From a virus: DNA of 64,000 bases. The notes beneath the pieces were generated by a model. The model did not search any database. It was not told the DNA's origin and saw nothing but the letters and a program-made list of their open reading frames with translations. Location of the stretch: positions 1 through 64,000 of IMG/VR virus record IMGVR_UViG_3300001390_000008; one strand, written 5' to 3'. The translations under genes and the position numbers were made by a program. The stretch's first letter is position 1, and each line of letters starts with the position of its first letter. Positions 9,550 through 18,803 of the stretch are shown in pieces.

Positions 9550-9571
9550 TGTCAATCCTAAGCGGATTCTC
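9550..9571. repeat. 22-bp direct repeat, copy at the 3' end of the structural gene
   Basis: Copy 2 of the duplication. It encodes the last residues (GESA) and stop of the 331-aa structural protein, and lies 5' of the HNH gene in the reading direction. With the copy at 8820-8841 it brackets about 730 bp containing the HNH gene. Confidence 0.85.
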
Positions 9572-10553
9572 CGTCAACCCCAACTATAACCTTATTATTC
9601 GACAAAGAAGCTGTGCCTGCTGGGATAGTCCTCTTTTGCCATATAGGTATAGCTGCTGGTGAGGTTGTAAATACCAGGGTATCCCCATTTGCAAAAACAC
9701 CGGCAAAGGCGGTATTAGTAATGGTGAAATAGGGCTTACTATAATCATTATTAGTTGGGGTAGCACCGGAACTTGTAGTGCCTGAACCCACAGAACCAAG
9801 AATATCCCCTACTATGCTGAATGAAGTAGCATCAGAAAAGGTTAGTGTCCACTGCTGCTCAACAGTGCCTATACTATCCATAGCAAGATAGACCGAATCA
9901 AAGGTTCCTGAACCCGCCACTGTAGCTACTACAGTACCATTTAGTGCCTCAACTGTCCCCGCCTGTATTACTGAGGATACTCTGGTATTTGCTGCTATAT
10001 ATCCATTAACCAGTGCGGGGGTAAAGCTTAGTGTAGCTACATCGCCTACATAGGTTACCACAGCATTGATGGTTATATATTCTTCCTTACCTACCACATC
10101 ATTGACATCTGTCATATCTGAGATGCGTACTAACATATTATTTTTGAAATAGGCTAAATTAAAATCTTCTGTAAGTACAGTAATACTCGTAACACCGGCT
10201 AATACATCTGCATCAAGAGTACCGCACCCATATTGCTGCTCAGCCCCAGATATAGCGGCCTCTGTATCCGTAGAGGTGCCCGGAAATATAGTTACAGCAT
10301 CCGCACCGGGCGTATTTGTTTCTATAAATACTCGGGTCTGTAGTAACTGTAGGTCTGCATCATTAGCTATGTGGCAATGTGATTTCCTATATTTTGTAGA
10401 TCCTGTACTTCTCTCTGACTGTGAAACATCAGGCCATAGGTTATTCTTTGCATTATCTATGATGGCATTTTTTGTCATTCTGCCGCCATTATTAGTGGTG
10501 TCGTCATTAGTTTCTGACTGGCGCCATATCATTTCTGAAGCTACGATACTCAT
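9558..10553 (-). CDS. distal tail structural protein (331 aa)
   Basis: The N-terminal ~70 residues are polar and helical, the rest is beta-rich (TFLVRISDMTD-like strands, ATLSFTPALVNGYIA, TLTFSDATSFSIVG). A VFIETNTPGADAVTIFPG segment recalls baseplate or fibre-hub proteins, but no firm family is claimed. It lies 10 nt after the small 127-aa tail gene. Its 3' end is duplicated on the far side of the HNH gene. Confidence 0.75.
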   Translation of the reverse strand: MSIVASEMIWRQSETNDDTTNNGGRMTKNAIIDNAKNNLWPDVSQSERSTGSTKYRKSHCHIANDADLQLLQTRVFIETNTPGADAVTIFPGTSTDTEAAISGAEQQYGCGTLDADVLAGVTSITVLTEDFNLAYFKNNMLVRISDMTDVNDVVGKEEYITINAVVTYVGDVATLSFTPALVNGYIAANTRVSSVIQAGTVEALNGTVVATVAGSGTFDSVYLAMDSIGTVEQQWTLTFSDATSFSIVGDILGSVGSGTTSSGATPTNNDYSKPYFTITNTAFAGVFANGDTLVFTTSPAAIPIWQKRTIPAGTASLSNNKVIVGVDGESA

Positions 10554-10563
10554 AATCTATCCC

Positions 10564-10947
10564 TCAAACTGTCATTAATTTAATAGTGCAAGTGTAATAA
10601 TCGCCCGGATCTGCATTATTCCTCTTTATTAATGCATCTGCAATAAAAGCAGGGGATTCATGGTGACGAAACTTTACCAAAAATGTTTGATACCCGGTAT
10701 CCAGAGAATACGCTGCTCCAGCCACATCAGCAAGTGCACGTACCTGATCCACCTGTGTCTTGGTCAACCACCCCTGATCTTCTTTAGCCACTAATGTAAT
10801 AGAGCGCCCTAAACTCAACTGCTGATCACGGACTACTAGATTACCCGCCAATGTTCGTTTAACAGAGGAGGCCACAGAACTATAGGTATCTTCGTCCTCC
10901 CATATCATGTGGGTGCTAAGGGTAACGCCTCCTAAAGTTATTGCCAC
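10564..10947 (-). CDS. minor tail protein next to tape measure (127 aa)
   Basis: Pattern known from a conserved phage protein adjacent to the tape measure gene: ITLGGVTLS...MIWEDE, RTLAGNLVV, GRSITLVAKEDQGWLT, TFLVKFRHHESPA and a final CTIKLMTV. Family members are usually called minor tail or hypothetical proteins; a distal-tail role is inferred. The start codon is GTG within a TAGTG overlap with the tape measure stop. Confidence 0.82.
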   Translation of the reverse strand: MAITLGGVTLSTHMIWEDEDTYSSVASSVKRTLAGNLVVRDQQLSLGRSITLVAKEDQGWLTKTQVDQVRALADVAGAAYSLDTGYQTFLVKFRHHESPAFIADALIKRNNADPGDYYTCTIKLMTV

Positions 10948-13900
10948 TATGCTATACCTTTTTCAAGTCCGTTCATTACATCTACAAAAGTCTCAACGGC
11001 ATCAGCCGCCCCGTATAAGGTGGATTCCTTGCCATTAAGAGTAATGTTTAAAGTAGTTACATTACCTACCTTACCAGACCCGCCACCGACAAGCCCCCCT
11101 CCAGCAAACGCGGGTAGCCCGCCTTTCATTTTTGGCCTACGCCCTGTTTTTGCAAGTGCTTGCAATCCTGAAAAAAAGCTGCCACCAAAGAACCTTGTGG
11201 TTATAGCATCCATAACAAACTCACCGTTAGATAACCATGCAGGTATAGAATCACTTGTTGAGGAGCCTGGCCCACTTACCTGCCCCCCAGAAGAGTACCC
11301 TACAATATTGTCGCCTGTATTAGTTACCTTACCATCAGCCCCTACTACACTGGTTATTATACCCCTAAGCTTTATATCCATCACGCCTAAAGCATCTATT
11401 CCTGTTTGTATCTGTACAGGATCAGGCTCAAGCTCCACCGGTAATTTCAGATTTGCAGCCTCTATGGCCCCCGCAACAGATTTAGCATATTCATAAGCAT
11501 TATTACTGTCAAAATCTATTTTAAGCTCTTCCTTTAACTTAGCATTAAACACTTTACTATAATTATTTGCATTAGCATTAATACTATCAAAGTCCAGTTT
11601 AAACTCTTCTTTGAATTTAGCGTTAAACACATCACTGTAGTCTTTTGCATTAGCCCCACCCGCCGCTATAAGTGCATCATGCCATTTAGTAAACCGATCT
11701 AATGCAGAATCACCAAAGGCCTGCCCATACTGAGTGCCCGCCTCTCTACCCTGTGTATAGAAATCTTTTCCTTGTGGGCCTTTTACCTTTAACTCAACGG
11801 GAAACTCAAAATCGTTAAATGTTCTTAATGCTGCATCTGCCCTTCTCTTCGCATCTAATGGATCTATTGTAAGACCAATCGTTATTTTACTGTCAGGGCT
11901 TTCTTCAAGATTACGTACCCCCTCTAAAACGGCAGTATCGTCTGGGGTTAAGTCTACGATAACTTTGGGGGGGTCACGATTAATTAGCTCTTGTATATAC
12001 TTGAAAGTATTTGCAATTTCTATATCTATTGGATCGGCAGCAAATGCTAGCTGTAATTTCTTTACAAGATCTTTACCCTCATTATCAAGTAATTCAGGCA
12101 GTATTTTTACAGGAATAGTAGTATCTGCTGATGCGGGGGAGAGAACAAAATCAAGCAACCCGGATAGTAGGCCTTTATCTTTATTGTCTATACTGGCTAC
12201 TATAGTAGCGTTTATCTTACGATTATCCTCAAGATTCTTTAGTGTGGTTAAATCATCCCCAACTAAAGAGATATCCACAGTTACTGGTACCTTTTCTGCA
12301 CCAACAGAGGTGTTAAGGCCACTATTAATGGCTTTTTTTATATCATTATCTATTTCATCCCCGTTAATATCTACATTTAACTCATAAGTGTCTGTAGCCC
12401 TTTTAAACCCATCTTCTACCCCATCCTTTATGCCGTCAGATACCGTTTTAGAGGTGGTACTTTTAAAAGCCTCTATCTTTTCTTTAGAGGGTATCCATGG
12501 ATTATTTGTTATATTATCCGGGGTACCTATAGCCCTGTGGGCATCTCGTGTTTTTTTACCCCCCTTTAACCCGGCATCACGATCAGCCTCTGCCTTTGTT
12601 AGCCTCTTTACGGCTTCTCTGTAAGCATCTATATCAACTACATCTTCTTTTGTAATAAACTTCGGGAAAGCCTTCTCTAATTGCTCACCTCTATAATTTA
12701 TATTAGACAAATAGTTAGACAATTCTTTTAATTTTTCAAGTACATTCTCCAATTTAGTTTCTAGGTAGGTGAGTACCGTAGTGAAATCCTCTGCCTGTTT
12801 TATTGCCGCAGTCTTTATAGTTTCTGCTGTACTACTAAGACCTGCCTCTAACTCTTTATCAAAAGCTAAGTAGTCCTTCTTGAGTTGCTCAAATTCCTCT
12901 TTAGGTATAAGGAATTCTGACTCTCCTGCATAATTAATCCTACGCAAGTCCTTTAGTTCATTTAATAGCCCCTGTCTACTCTTAAATTCTTCCTTAGAAT
13001 CCTTGCGTAAGGCTCGGGCACGATCTACCTCTCCTTTTTGTGTCGCAGCATCGACGTCCTTAAGTAATTGTAGCGACCTCTTCCTATTTGCTACTAGTTT
13101 TTCTTCTAGTTCATTACGACGTAAGGTAGATATCTCGTTAAGATTGTCCCCTTCAAGTAATTTTAACTGTTCTTTTAATTCAGCCTCTACTGCCTTTCTT
13201 GACCCTTCCCCACGTATTTTTATTTTTTCTTTTGCCTGCTTACGCAATAGATCTTTTTCTTCCTCTAAAGAATCGCTTAGCTCCTTACGGGCTTTTTCCC
13301 CACTTATAGTTAATTCACGATCTTTTAGCCCCTGATCGAAGTCTACAAGAAAATCTTGCAAATTATCCCTAAGGGCAACAAGCTCATTACCTACATTATT
13401 ATATGCAGATATAGCTGATTTTTTGTAAGCTAATGTAACACTTGTCAATTCTTTTTGTTTTGCTACAGCTTGTGCCAGGGCGACTTTTTCTATCTCTAGT
13501 GCAGAGGCTGATTTTTTATATGTTTCTATTATATTTACCCCAGATATATTTAACCCTTTCTGCGCCTCCATTGCTGCTTTTAAAGCTATACTAAACTGTT
13601 TTATTTTAGCAGCATCCATACTCCCTATAAGCTTATCAATTAGCTTCTGCTGTGTGGGGTTTATATTAGATACACGTTCAGGTTTAAATTGGTCACCACG
13701 ATTAAGGTATTTATTAAGATTATCGCTAGCTGCTCGGTAATTATCGTTTAGCTTACTCCATCTATCATTTAATACTCCAAGCGTCTCCGTCTCATTCTCT
13801 AAATCCCTTTTATTATTAGGGTCTACTAAACCCCCATCTACCGGTATCCCAGCTAAATTTCTATATTGATCTATTTCTTTAATTATTTTTTCTTGTGCTT

Positions 13901-16127
13901 CAAAGGCCTCTAATGCTGCTTGTTTAAATTTAACATAATCTAATGTGGTACTACCCATAGTCTTCGATATCGTCCCCCCAAAAGCATCTAGTATAAGTTG
14001 TACATATTCATCCATGTTTTCTTTTGCATTAGCGGTGCTTTCGGCTACCCCATCCATACTTTCTTTTAACGTAGATAGCCTATCGCCCAGGGTGCCCAGT
14101 TCTTCCTCTATATTGCCAACCTCTATAAAATATGGAGCACCAGCATACTTATAAGATTTTAGCTTTTTATACCTATTTGCTAATCTTACAAAAGCCTTTT
14201 CAGTTTTATTGTATTCCTTTTGCAGGCCGCTTTGTCTATCTTCATCTTCTTTAATCATATCTTGCAGACCTTCCATGGCTTGCCCGTATTTAGCTATTTC
14301 AGCAGTCATCTCCTTTAATATGGTTATCTGCTCTTTCCCACTAGTAAACTCACCAAAAGGATCTTCAGATGTAGGAACCCTGCCATTACGTATCTGATCA
14401 TTAAGTTCCCTGACAGCATCCTTAGATTTTTGTATTTTATTTTCATAGGCCTTTTGCGCTACCCTTGCTCTGCGTTCAAGTATGCGTGTCTTAGTGCTCA
14501 TAAAGCCGAACATTTTTTTTATGGTATTCCAGTTATCATAGATAATTGAACCTACTGAGGCTAGTATTACACCTATCACAGTAAATGCAACGGCAAATCT
14601 AGCCAGAAATCCAGCTACTTTACCAAAACGAGTAACTTTTAATATGGCTGCTTTACTAGCTGCTGTGTAGGCGATGATTGACCCTGTGGCGGAATCTACT
14701 GCTGTGGTTACCCTGGTCATTGCTACAGTAGTAGCTACAGCACCCTGTACTATCATGGCAAATGCAAGTCGGGCAGAGAACCCCATAAATATAAATAATG
14801 TAAAAATCCTCTTTACCAACCTTATAATTGGTCTAAGGACACTGAGGGTTAATGCTACAGACATACTAATAATCCATGTACTTACGTTATAGCCGATAAC
14901 CCCCGCTATTACATAACCTAAAGATCTCCATACCGCAGTAAATTTTACCAAAGCAGATACGGCCTCGCCTAAACTATCAACTACTACATTAATATTTTTA
15001 CCAAATCCAATAAAGAAATCCTGTAATGCAGGATCATTTAATGCATTTATAATACGTACTATATGCTTTTGTAGTGTCTTTAATGCCTCGCTGCCTGCAT
15101 CAATAGCCAGTGCACCAAAAGCACCTTTAGCTATTAAAAGCTGCTGCACAACAGACTTAGTTATAGTGGCGTACTCGTCAGCAGAGGATGTTGCTTCTTT
15201 ATACGCCTTTCTACCTATAGCTAATGCACGGTCAAGCTGGGTTACACTATTACCCGCATCATTAACCTGTTTAGCAAATACAGATAATGATCTGCTGCCC
15301 GCCCCTGCAAGGTTAATCATTTGCCCTATCTGTTCACTTTTAGGCAACCTGCTTATCTTGGTACTAATTATACGCAGGGCTTCCATGTTCCCTTTAGTGG
15401 CTATTATATCCTGCCAGTACCCTTTGGTAACCCCCAACACATCAGCAAATTTTTGTGCATTTACAAGGAATCGTGGGAATAGCTTAACGTAGAAGGTGGC
15501 ACCAACTTCATTCGTATTACCTAGCTGCTTTGTGGCTGCCGCTAGAGCAAGAACCTCTGTTATCTGATCACTGGCTACCGGGCCTATACGTTTAGTGATA
15601 TCAAGAAGGTCTTTAGCATTAGCCACTGTATTGTTTGATAATGCATTCATTACATCAAACACACGACCAACTTCATCAGGGCCTATATTGAATATTGCCG
15701 TTGCCTGCGAACCAAACTCAGCTAATTCCTGTGAGGTCAGACCTAGAGTGACGGTTGCTATTGCTACAGATTTAGTAAAGCTCTCGATAGCAGAGCGGCC
15801 AAAATCACCAAGGCCTAACTGCCCGGCAATAGCTGCTATCACACCGAGCTCTTTAGCGGCAATACCTATTGTTCTGGATAGGTTAAGGAGGGAGGTAGAC
15901 AGCCCTTTTATAGATTCATCAGTAAACCCTGTGGTCTTCTGAACATCCTTCATCTGCCTTTCAAATTCGGCAGCAGCTTTTACAGGGAATACTATTACAG
16001 CACCGGCGGCGAATGCCGCAGACATAGCGCCTACGACACGTATTACCGTAGACTCCATATTTTTTAATTTTTTTGTGGCCCTGTCATTAACAGCTACGTT
16101 AATGTTCATATTAGCTTTACTGGTCAC
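10947..16127 (-). CDS. tape measure protein (1726 aa)
   Basis: TP901-type tail tape measure protein. It sets tail length and is ejected with DNA. The N-terminal ~350 residues contain the conserved segments EFERQMKDVQKTTGF and LGLTSQELAEFGSQATAIFN. Residues ~370-540 hold several hydrophobic helices that may insert in the host membrane. The middle is long coiled coil (RELNDQIRNG, KARKELSDSLEEEKDLLRKQAKEKIKI). The C-terminal ~150 residues are glycine-rich (SSGGQVSGPGSSTSDSIPAW), typical of the family. Start is GTG at 16127 with AAAGGAG upstream; the frameshifted chaperone ends 11 nt inside it. Size predicts a long tail. Confidence 0.96.
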   Translation of the reverse strand: MTSKANMNINVAVNDRATKKLKNMESTVIRVVGAMSAAFAAGAVIVFPVKAAAEFERQMKDVQKTTGFTDESIKGLSTSLLNLSRTIGIAAKELGVIAAIAGQLGLGDFGRSAIESFTKSVAIATVTLGLTSQELAEFGSQATAIFNIGPDEVGRVFDVMNALSNNTVANAKDLLDITKRIGPVASDQITEVLALAAATKQLGNTNEVGATFYVKLFPRFLVNAQKFADVLGVTKGYWQDIIATKGNMEALRIISTKISRLPKSEQIGQMINLAGAGSRSLSVFAKQVNDAGNSVTQLDRALAIGRKAYKEATSSADEYATITKSVVQQLLIAKGAFGALAIDAGSEALKTLQKHIVRIINALNDPALQDFFIGFGKNINVVVDSLGEAVSALVKFTAVWRSLGYVIAGVIGYNVSTWIISMSVALTLSVLRPIIRLVKRIFTLFIFMGFSARLAFAMIVQGAVATTVAMTRVTTAVDSATGSIIAYTAASKAAILKVTRFGKVAGFLARFAVAFTVIGVILASVGSIIYDNWNTIKKMFGFMSTKTRILERRARVAQKAYENKIQKSKDAVRELNDQIRNGRVPTSEDPFGEFTSGKEQITILKEMTAEIAKYGQAMEGLQDMIKEDEDRQSGLQKEYNKTEKAFVRLANRYKKLKSYKYAGAPYFIEVGNIEEELGTLGDRLSTLKESMDGVAESTANAKENMDEYVQLILDAFGGTISKTMGSTTLDYVKFKQAALEAFEAQEKIIKEIDQYRNLAGIPVDGGLVDPNNKRDLENETETLGVLNDRWSKLNDNYRAASDNLNKYLNRGDQFKPERVSNINPTQQKLIDKLIGSMDAAKIKQFSIALKAAMEAQKGLNISGVNIIETYKKSASALEIEKVALAQAVAKQKELTSVTLAYKKSAISAYNNVGNELVALRDNLQDFLVDFDQGLKDRELTISGEKARKELSDSLEEEKDLLRKQAKEKIKIRGEGSRKAVEAELKEQLKLLEGDNLNEISTLRRNELEEKLVANRKRSLQLLKDVDAATQKGEVDRARALRKDSKEEFKSRQGLLNELKDLRRINYAGESEFLIPKEEFEQLKKDYLAFDKELEAGLSSTAETIKTAAIKQAEDFTTVLTYLETKLENVLEKLKELSNYLSNINYRGEQLEKAFPKFITKEDVVDIDAYREAVKRLTKAEADRDAGLKGGKKTRDAHRAIGTPDNITNNPWIPSKEKIEAFKSTTSKTVSDGIKDGVEDGFKRATDTYELNVDINGDEIDNDIKKAINSGLNTSVGAEKVPVTVDISLVGDDLTTLKNLEDNRKINATIVASIDNKDKGLLSGLLDFVLSPASADTTIPVKILPELLDNEGKDLVKKLQLAFAADPIDIEIANTFKYIQELINRDPPKVIVDLTPDDTAVLEGVRNLEESPDSKITIGLTIDPLDAKRRADAALRTFNDFEFPVELKVKGPQGKDFYTQGREAGTQYGQAFGDSALDRFTKWHDALIAAGGANAKDYSDVFNAKFKEEFKLDFDSINANANNYSKVFNAKLKEELKIDFDSNNAYEYAKSVAGAIEAANLKLPVELEPDPVQIQTGIDALGVMDIKLRGIITSVVGADGKVTNTGDNIVGYSSGGQVSGPGSSTSDSIPAWLSNGEFVMDAITTRFFGGSFFSGLQALAKTGRRPKMKGGLPAFAGGGLVGGGSGKVGNVTTLNITLNGKESTLYGAADAVETFVDVMNGLEKGIA

Positions 16128-16826
16128 TATACATCTCCTTTAAGGTATCAAGATATTTTGTCAGACTATCTTTTTCACCAAAAACACCAGCTATGGCCTG
16201 AGCCGTATCGACCACCATGACAGTTCTTTCTTTTGCTATTCTCCTATTTATAGACTTTGTACACAAATCTAACTTATCCAGAGTCATATTAAGTATTTCT
16301 GACTCTCTATAGCCGTGTTTTACGAGGAGCGTTATGCTGTCAACGAAAGTGCTGCCAGCGTCCTCTTTTAAGCTATACTGTCGCTTTTTTCGGGTTGGCT
16401 CAGACCGACGCGGGGCAGTACGCTCTTCAAGAAAAAACCTTTATTTACCTCAAATTGCTTGGTAACTAAAGTAATCATATCGTCTAGTTCCAGGTTTTCT
16501 ACATCTTCTGGGTCTAGATCGCATAAATCAGCACTAAGGTAGATTATTCTAGAGGCCGCTTTAGTAAGTAGCGGAAGTATCATATCCGGCTTCATAAAAT
16601 CAACTTCTTTAGGCATATCCCCGAAATTTTCTATATTCATTTCTACCATAACAAAGCCAATGAAATCCATGACACGACCAATATTTTTAGCCCTGCACTT
16701 AAAAATCTCTACTTCTTTACCATCTTTCATTATGGCAGTTATCTTGCCTTCATCAGACATAATATTTGCTGTCTCTGCCATTGCTTTAGCCGAACTGGCT
16801 TGTGTCTTTTTTTTCTGTCTAGTCAT
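16117..16826 (-). CDS. tail assembly chaperone, -1 frameshift product (236 aa)
   Basis: Long form of the tail assembly chaperone (G-T-like of lambda). The 0-frame protein stops at 16368, but the -1 frame is open from the A-run at 16385-16390 for 89 codons to a TAA at 16117, just inside the tape measure start. Its downstream part (e.g. DSITLLVKHGYRESEIL, KYLDTLKEMYSDQ) has no start of its own at a suitable site and looks coding. The slip occurs at A AAA AGC: 147 residues in frame, then 89 in -1. Known from the family: the short form coats and the fusion form recruits the tape measure before tube assembly. The hinge is seen in the sequence; use in vivo is inferred. Confidence 0.88.
16368..16826 (-). 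CDS. tail assembly chaperone, short form (152 aa)
   Basis: 0-frame product made when no slip occurs, ending in QPEKSDSIA. Soluble, helical, acidic C-terminal half (LCDLDPEDVENLELDD). It lies between the tail tube gene and tape measure, the canonical place for lambda G-type chaperones. A terminator-like hairpin separates it from the tail tube gene. Confidence 0.88.
   Translation of the reverse strand: MTRQKKKTQASSAKAMAETANIMSDEGKITAIMKDGKEVEIFKCRAKNIGRVMDFIGFVMVEMNIENFGDMPKEVDFMKPDMILPLLTKAASRIIYLSADLCDLDPEDVENLELDDMITLVTKQFEVNKGFFLKSVLPRVGLSQPEKSDSIA
16383..16389 (-). promoter_or_regulatory. -1 ribosomal frameshift site A AAA AGC
   Basis: Six adenines on the minus strand place P-site AAA on AAA in the -1 frame. 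The A-site AGC would re-pair with AAG with a mismatch, so this is not the classical X XXY YYZ form; slipping may be P-site only. Frame analysis on both sides supports the shift point. Confidence 0.75.
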
Positions 16827-16851
16827 AATTACACCTTTATCTCAATTTAAT

Positions 16852-16887
16852 AAAAAAGGACGCACCCCAAAAAGAGATGCGACCTTT
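16852..16887 (-). terminator. intrinsic terminator-like hairpin after tail tube gene
   Basis: Minus-strand stem AAAGG-T-CGCATCTC / GGGGTGCG-T-CCTTT with a T-rich loop, one internal mismatch and a run of six T. It would attenuate transcription after the tail tube gene, matching the need for far more tube protein than chaperone. Confidence 0.7.
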
Positions 16888-16915
16888 ACATTACCGCTAA
16901 TTAATTGTCCTCAAA

Positions 16916-17773
16916 TTACACGCCCTTTACTGTCTGGCTAAAGAATTTAGAGGAACCAGAACGTGTATCGTCTAGTAACAATGATCCTGTTAGCTCAAAA
17001 CTACCAATTTCCTCGTTAATAAGACCATAGCCTGTCAACGGGTCAAGATCCGCTTTAAACATATCTACAACAACAGGATCTCCTCCTTCTGTATTTAGAC
17101 CGGAAAAGCGTATCCACCGCTGCTGTGATGTCTTGGTAAAGGCGGCCAGGTTATCCAACGAACCGTGATCAAATGTAATATATAGAGGGTTTGTGTTTGC
17201 CAGATTGACTGTTGCCCCTCGCACTGTTTGTTTATCCGTATCATAGATATGGATATCGCCGGTTGCCAGATCTACCCAACCATTTAATGAATTAACTGTA
17301 TCTGAATCTGTATCACCAAACTGGTAGGTGGTGGTAGGTACCGCATCATCACTAATAACATAGGTTGCTGTAGTGATATCCGCATAGACCGTCCCTGTTG
17401 CATGATTAACGATAGGAACCACAGTCTCGCGTGATCTTGCCCCGGTAAGAGGTATACCTGACAATGCCGCAGTTATTTGGAATGCTACAGATACCGCTGC
17501 GGGGATATTTGCTGTAGCCCCCCAGAAGCCGAGTGCTAGATTTTCCATGTCCATGTCTTCCAATGTCATGGTAAATGTGCCTTTCTTTTCCTGCACGATA
17601 GTTAAGTCAACTGCACGAGAGCCCGACATTGATTCTTTATGCTCGAATTTAGTTGTCTCAATAGAAATCTCTAAACTAGGTACATTACCCACGCGAACAA
17701 AGCCGCCTGGATCTCCTGTAATTGCGTCTTTTTCTGCAACATAAATGTTGCCCTGCCCAGAATAATAAGCCAT
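16916..17773 (-). CDS. major tail tube protein (285 aa)
   Basis: Beta-rich protein with an N-terminus typical of tail tube subunits (YYSGQGNIYVAEKD...FVRVGNVPSLEISIET) and a C-terminal PLTGYGLINEEIGSFELTGS region. Position just upstream of the chaperones and downstream of the tail terminator is canonical. It polymerises into the tail tube. A strong hairpin follows it. Confidence 0.9.
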   Translation of the reverse strand: MAYYSGQGNIYVAEKDAITGDPGGFVRVGNVPSLEISIETTKFEHKESMSGSRAVDLTIVQEKKGTFTMTLEDMDMENLALGFWGATANIPAAVSVAFQITAALSGIPLTGARSRETVVPIVNHATGTVYADITTATYVISDDAVPTTTYQFGDTDSDTVNSLNGWVDLATGDIHIYDTDKQTVRGATVNLANTNPLYITFDHGSLDNLAAFTKTSQQRWIRFSGLNTEGGDPVVVDMFKADLDPLTGYGLINEEIGSFELTGSLLLDDTRSGSSKFFSQTVKGV

Positions 17774-17784
17774 GATTTATATCC

Positions 17785-18255
17785 TCAATTAGATGAAAGT
17801 CCGATTACCGGGAGATCAGTCTCCCATGTTTGGCCATAAAATATTGCACCTTCAATGTCCGTCTCTATTGGAGTTTCACCAGATAAAATCCAAGGCCGAT
17901 TATTAACACCTCTATATCCTAACACAATATCACGCACTTCATCCAATAGGTCTGTGGCGATAGGTTTAGTGTCTGTTGTAGCAGCATACTTGTAATTTAT
18001 CCCAACTACAACAGTAAAGAATGCAGTTAAATATACTGCACTTCTATTTAATGGCTGCCCCCGCCCACCATCTTCCTTGTTGCTAATGCCCTCAAATGTC
18101 ACACCAGCGAGAGGGTAGCCTACTGCACCTACGAAGGTAAAAAGTTCTTCTAGATTAAACACAGAGAAGCCCTTAGCATCAATAGATGGGGCGGTTTTAA
18201 CTAAAGTAACCAACTCTGTCATCATCTCCGCGACAGTTGCCGATGGCTTACCCAT
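17785..18255 (-). CDS. tail terminator-like protein (156 aa)
   Basis: Small alpha/beta protein placed between the virion-morphogenesis protein and the tail tube, as tail terminators are. It has an amphipathic N-terminal helix (VAEMMTELVTLVKTAPSI), a central VYLTAFFTVVVGINY strand region and a C-terminal YGQTWETDLPVI strand. Role: caps the tube and joins it to the head; inferred from position and size. The start overlaps the preceding stop by one base. Confidence 0.72.
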   Translation of the reverse strand: MGKPSATVAEMMTELVTLVKTAPSIDAKGFSVFNLEELFTFVGAVGYPLAGVTFEGISNKEDGGRGQPLNRSAVYLTAFFTVVVGINYKYAATTDTKPIATDLLDEVRDIVLGYRGVNNRPWILSGETPIETDIEGAIFYGQTWETDLPVIGLSSN

Positions 18256-18803
18256 TAAATGCGCCTCTTTATATTCTTTAATAGAGTTAATTCAAAAGTC
18301 TTAGCATCACGTTTAGATATGCCCATAAAAGGTCTTGCTGGAATTGTAGCCCCGCTTGGTGTTTTTCCGCCAAAGTTTTGTACGCCGGCATAAACTGCTG
18401 CCGCACCACGTATTCCAATAGAAAACACACCAAAACCCCCATTAATTCGTACATATGGGGGTAGCCGTTTAACAACATCTATTGCATTGCGTAGCTTACC
18501 CGTATCTACTAATGCCTGCGTTATCCCGGTAGTATTTACCTTACGCCGCCTAACAGTAGATTGTTTCGGCCCCCGCCAAAAACGGCCATCAGGCCCTCTT
18601 TGCGCATTACGATTTTTCCCTCTCGGGGCAAACCTTTCTATTGTCTTAGTAAGAAAATACTGCTCCAATAATGTCTTGGATAAGCCGACACGTACCCCCA
18701 TTCTTGCGCCACGCAACATACGCAATACCCTACCTTCCCCGGTAATAGAGGACTTAAAGAATCCCTTATTACTTCTGGTTTGACTAGGGTATAGTAAAGC
18801 CAT
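18255..18803 (-). CDS. virion morphogenesis / tail completion protein (182 aa)
   Basis: Resembles the phage virion-morphogenesis family (Mu gpG/P2 gpS type): a basic N-terminal half, LVDTGKLRNAIDV, YAGVQNFGG and IPARPFMGIS near the C-terminus. Family members act in head-tail joining or tail completion. Abuts the adaptor gene upstream (1-nt spacing). Confidence 0.85.
   Translation of the reverse strand: MALLYPSQTRSNKGFFKSSITGEGRVLRMLRGARMGVRVGLSKTLLEQYFLTKTIERFAPRGKNRNAQRGPDGRFWRGPKQSTVRRRKVNTTGITQALVDTGKLRNAIDVVKRLPPYVRINGGFGVFSIGIRGAAAVYAGVQNFGGKTPSGATIPARPFMGISKRDAKTFELTLLKNIKRRI

Noticed and set aside
8820-9571. Group I intron around the HNH gene
   Set aside because: The 22-bp duplication encodes a full stop-terminated gene end on both sides, and I could not see conserved intron core pairings; a free-standing gene is simpler.
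13003-13335. Plus-strand frame within the tape measure gene (and several similar ones)
   Set aside because: Mirror of the coiled-coil region; the tape measure frame is intact and recognised.
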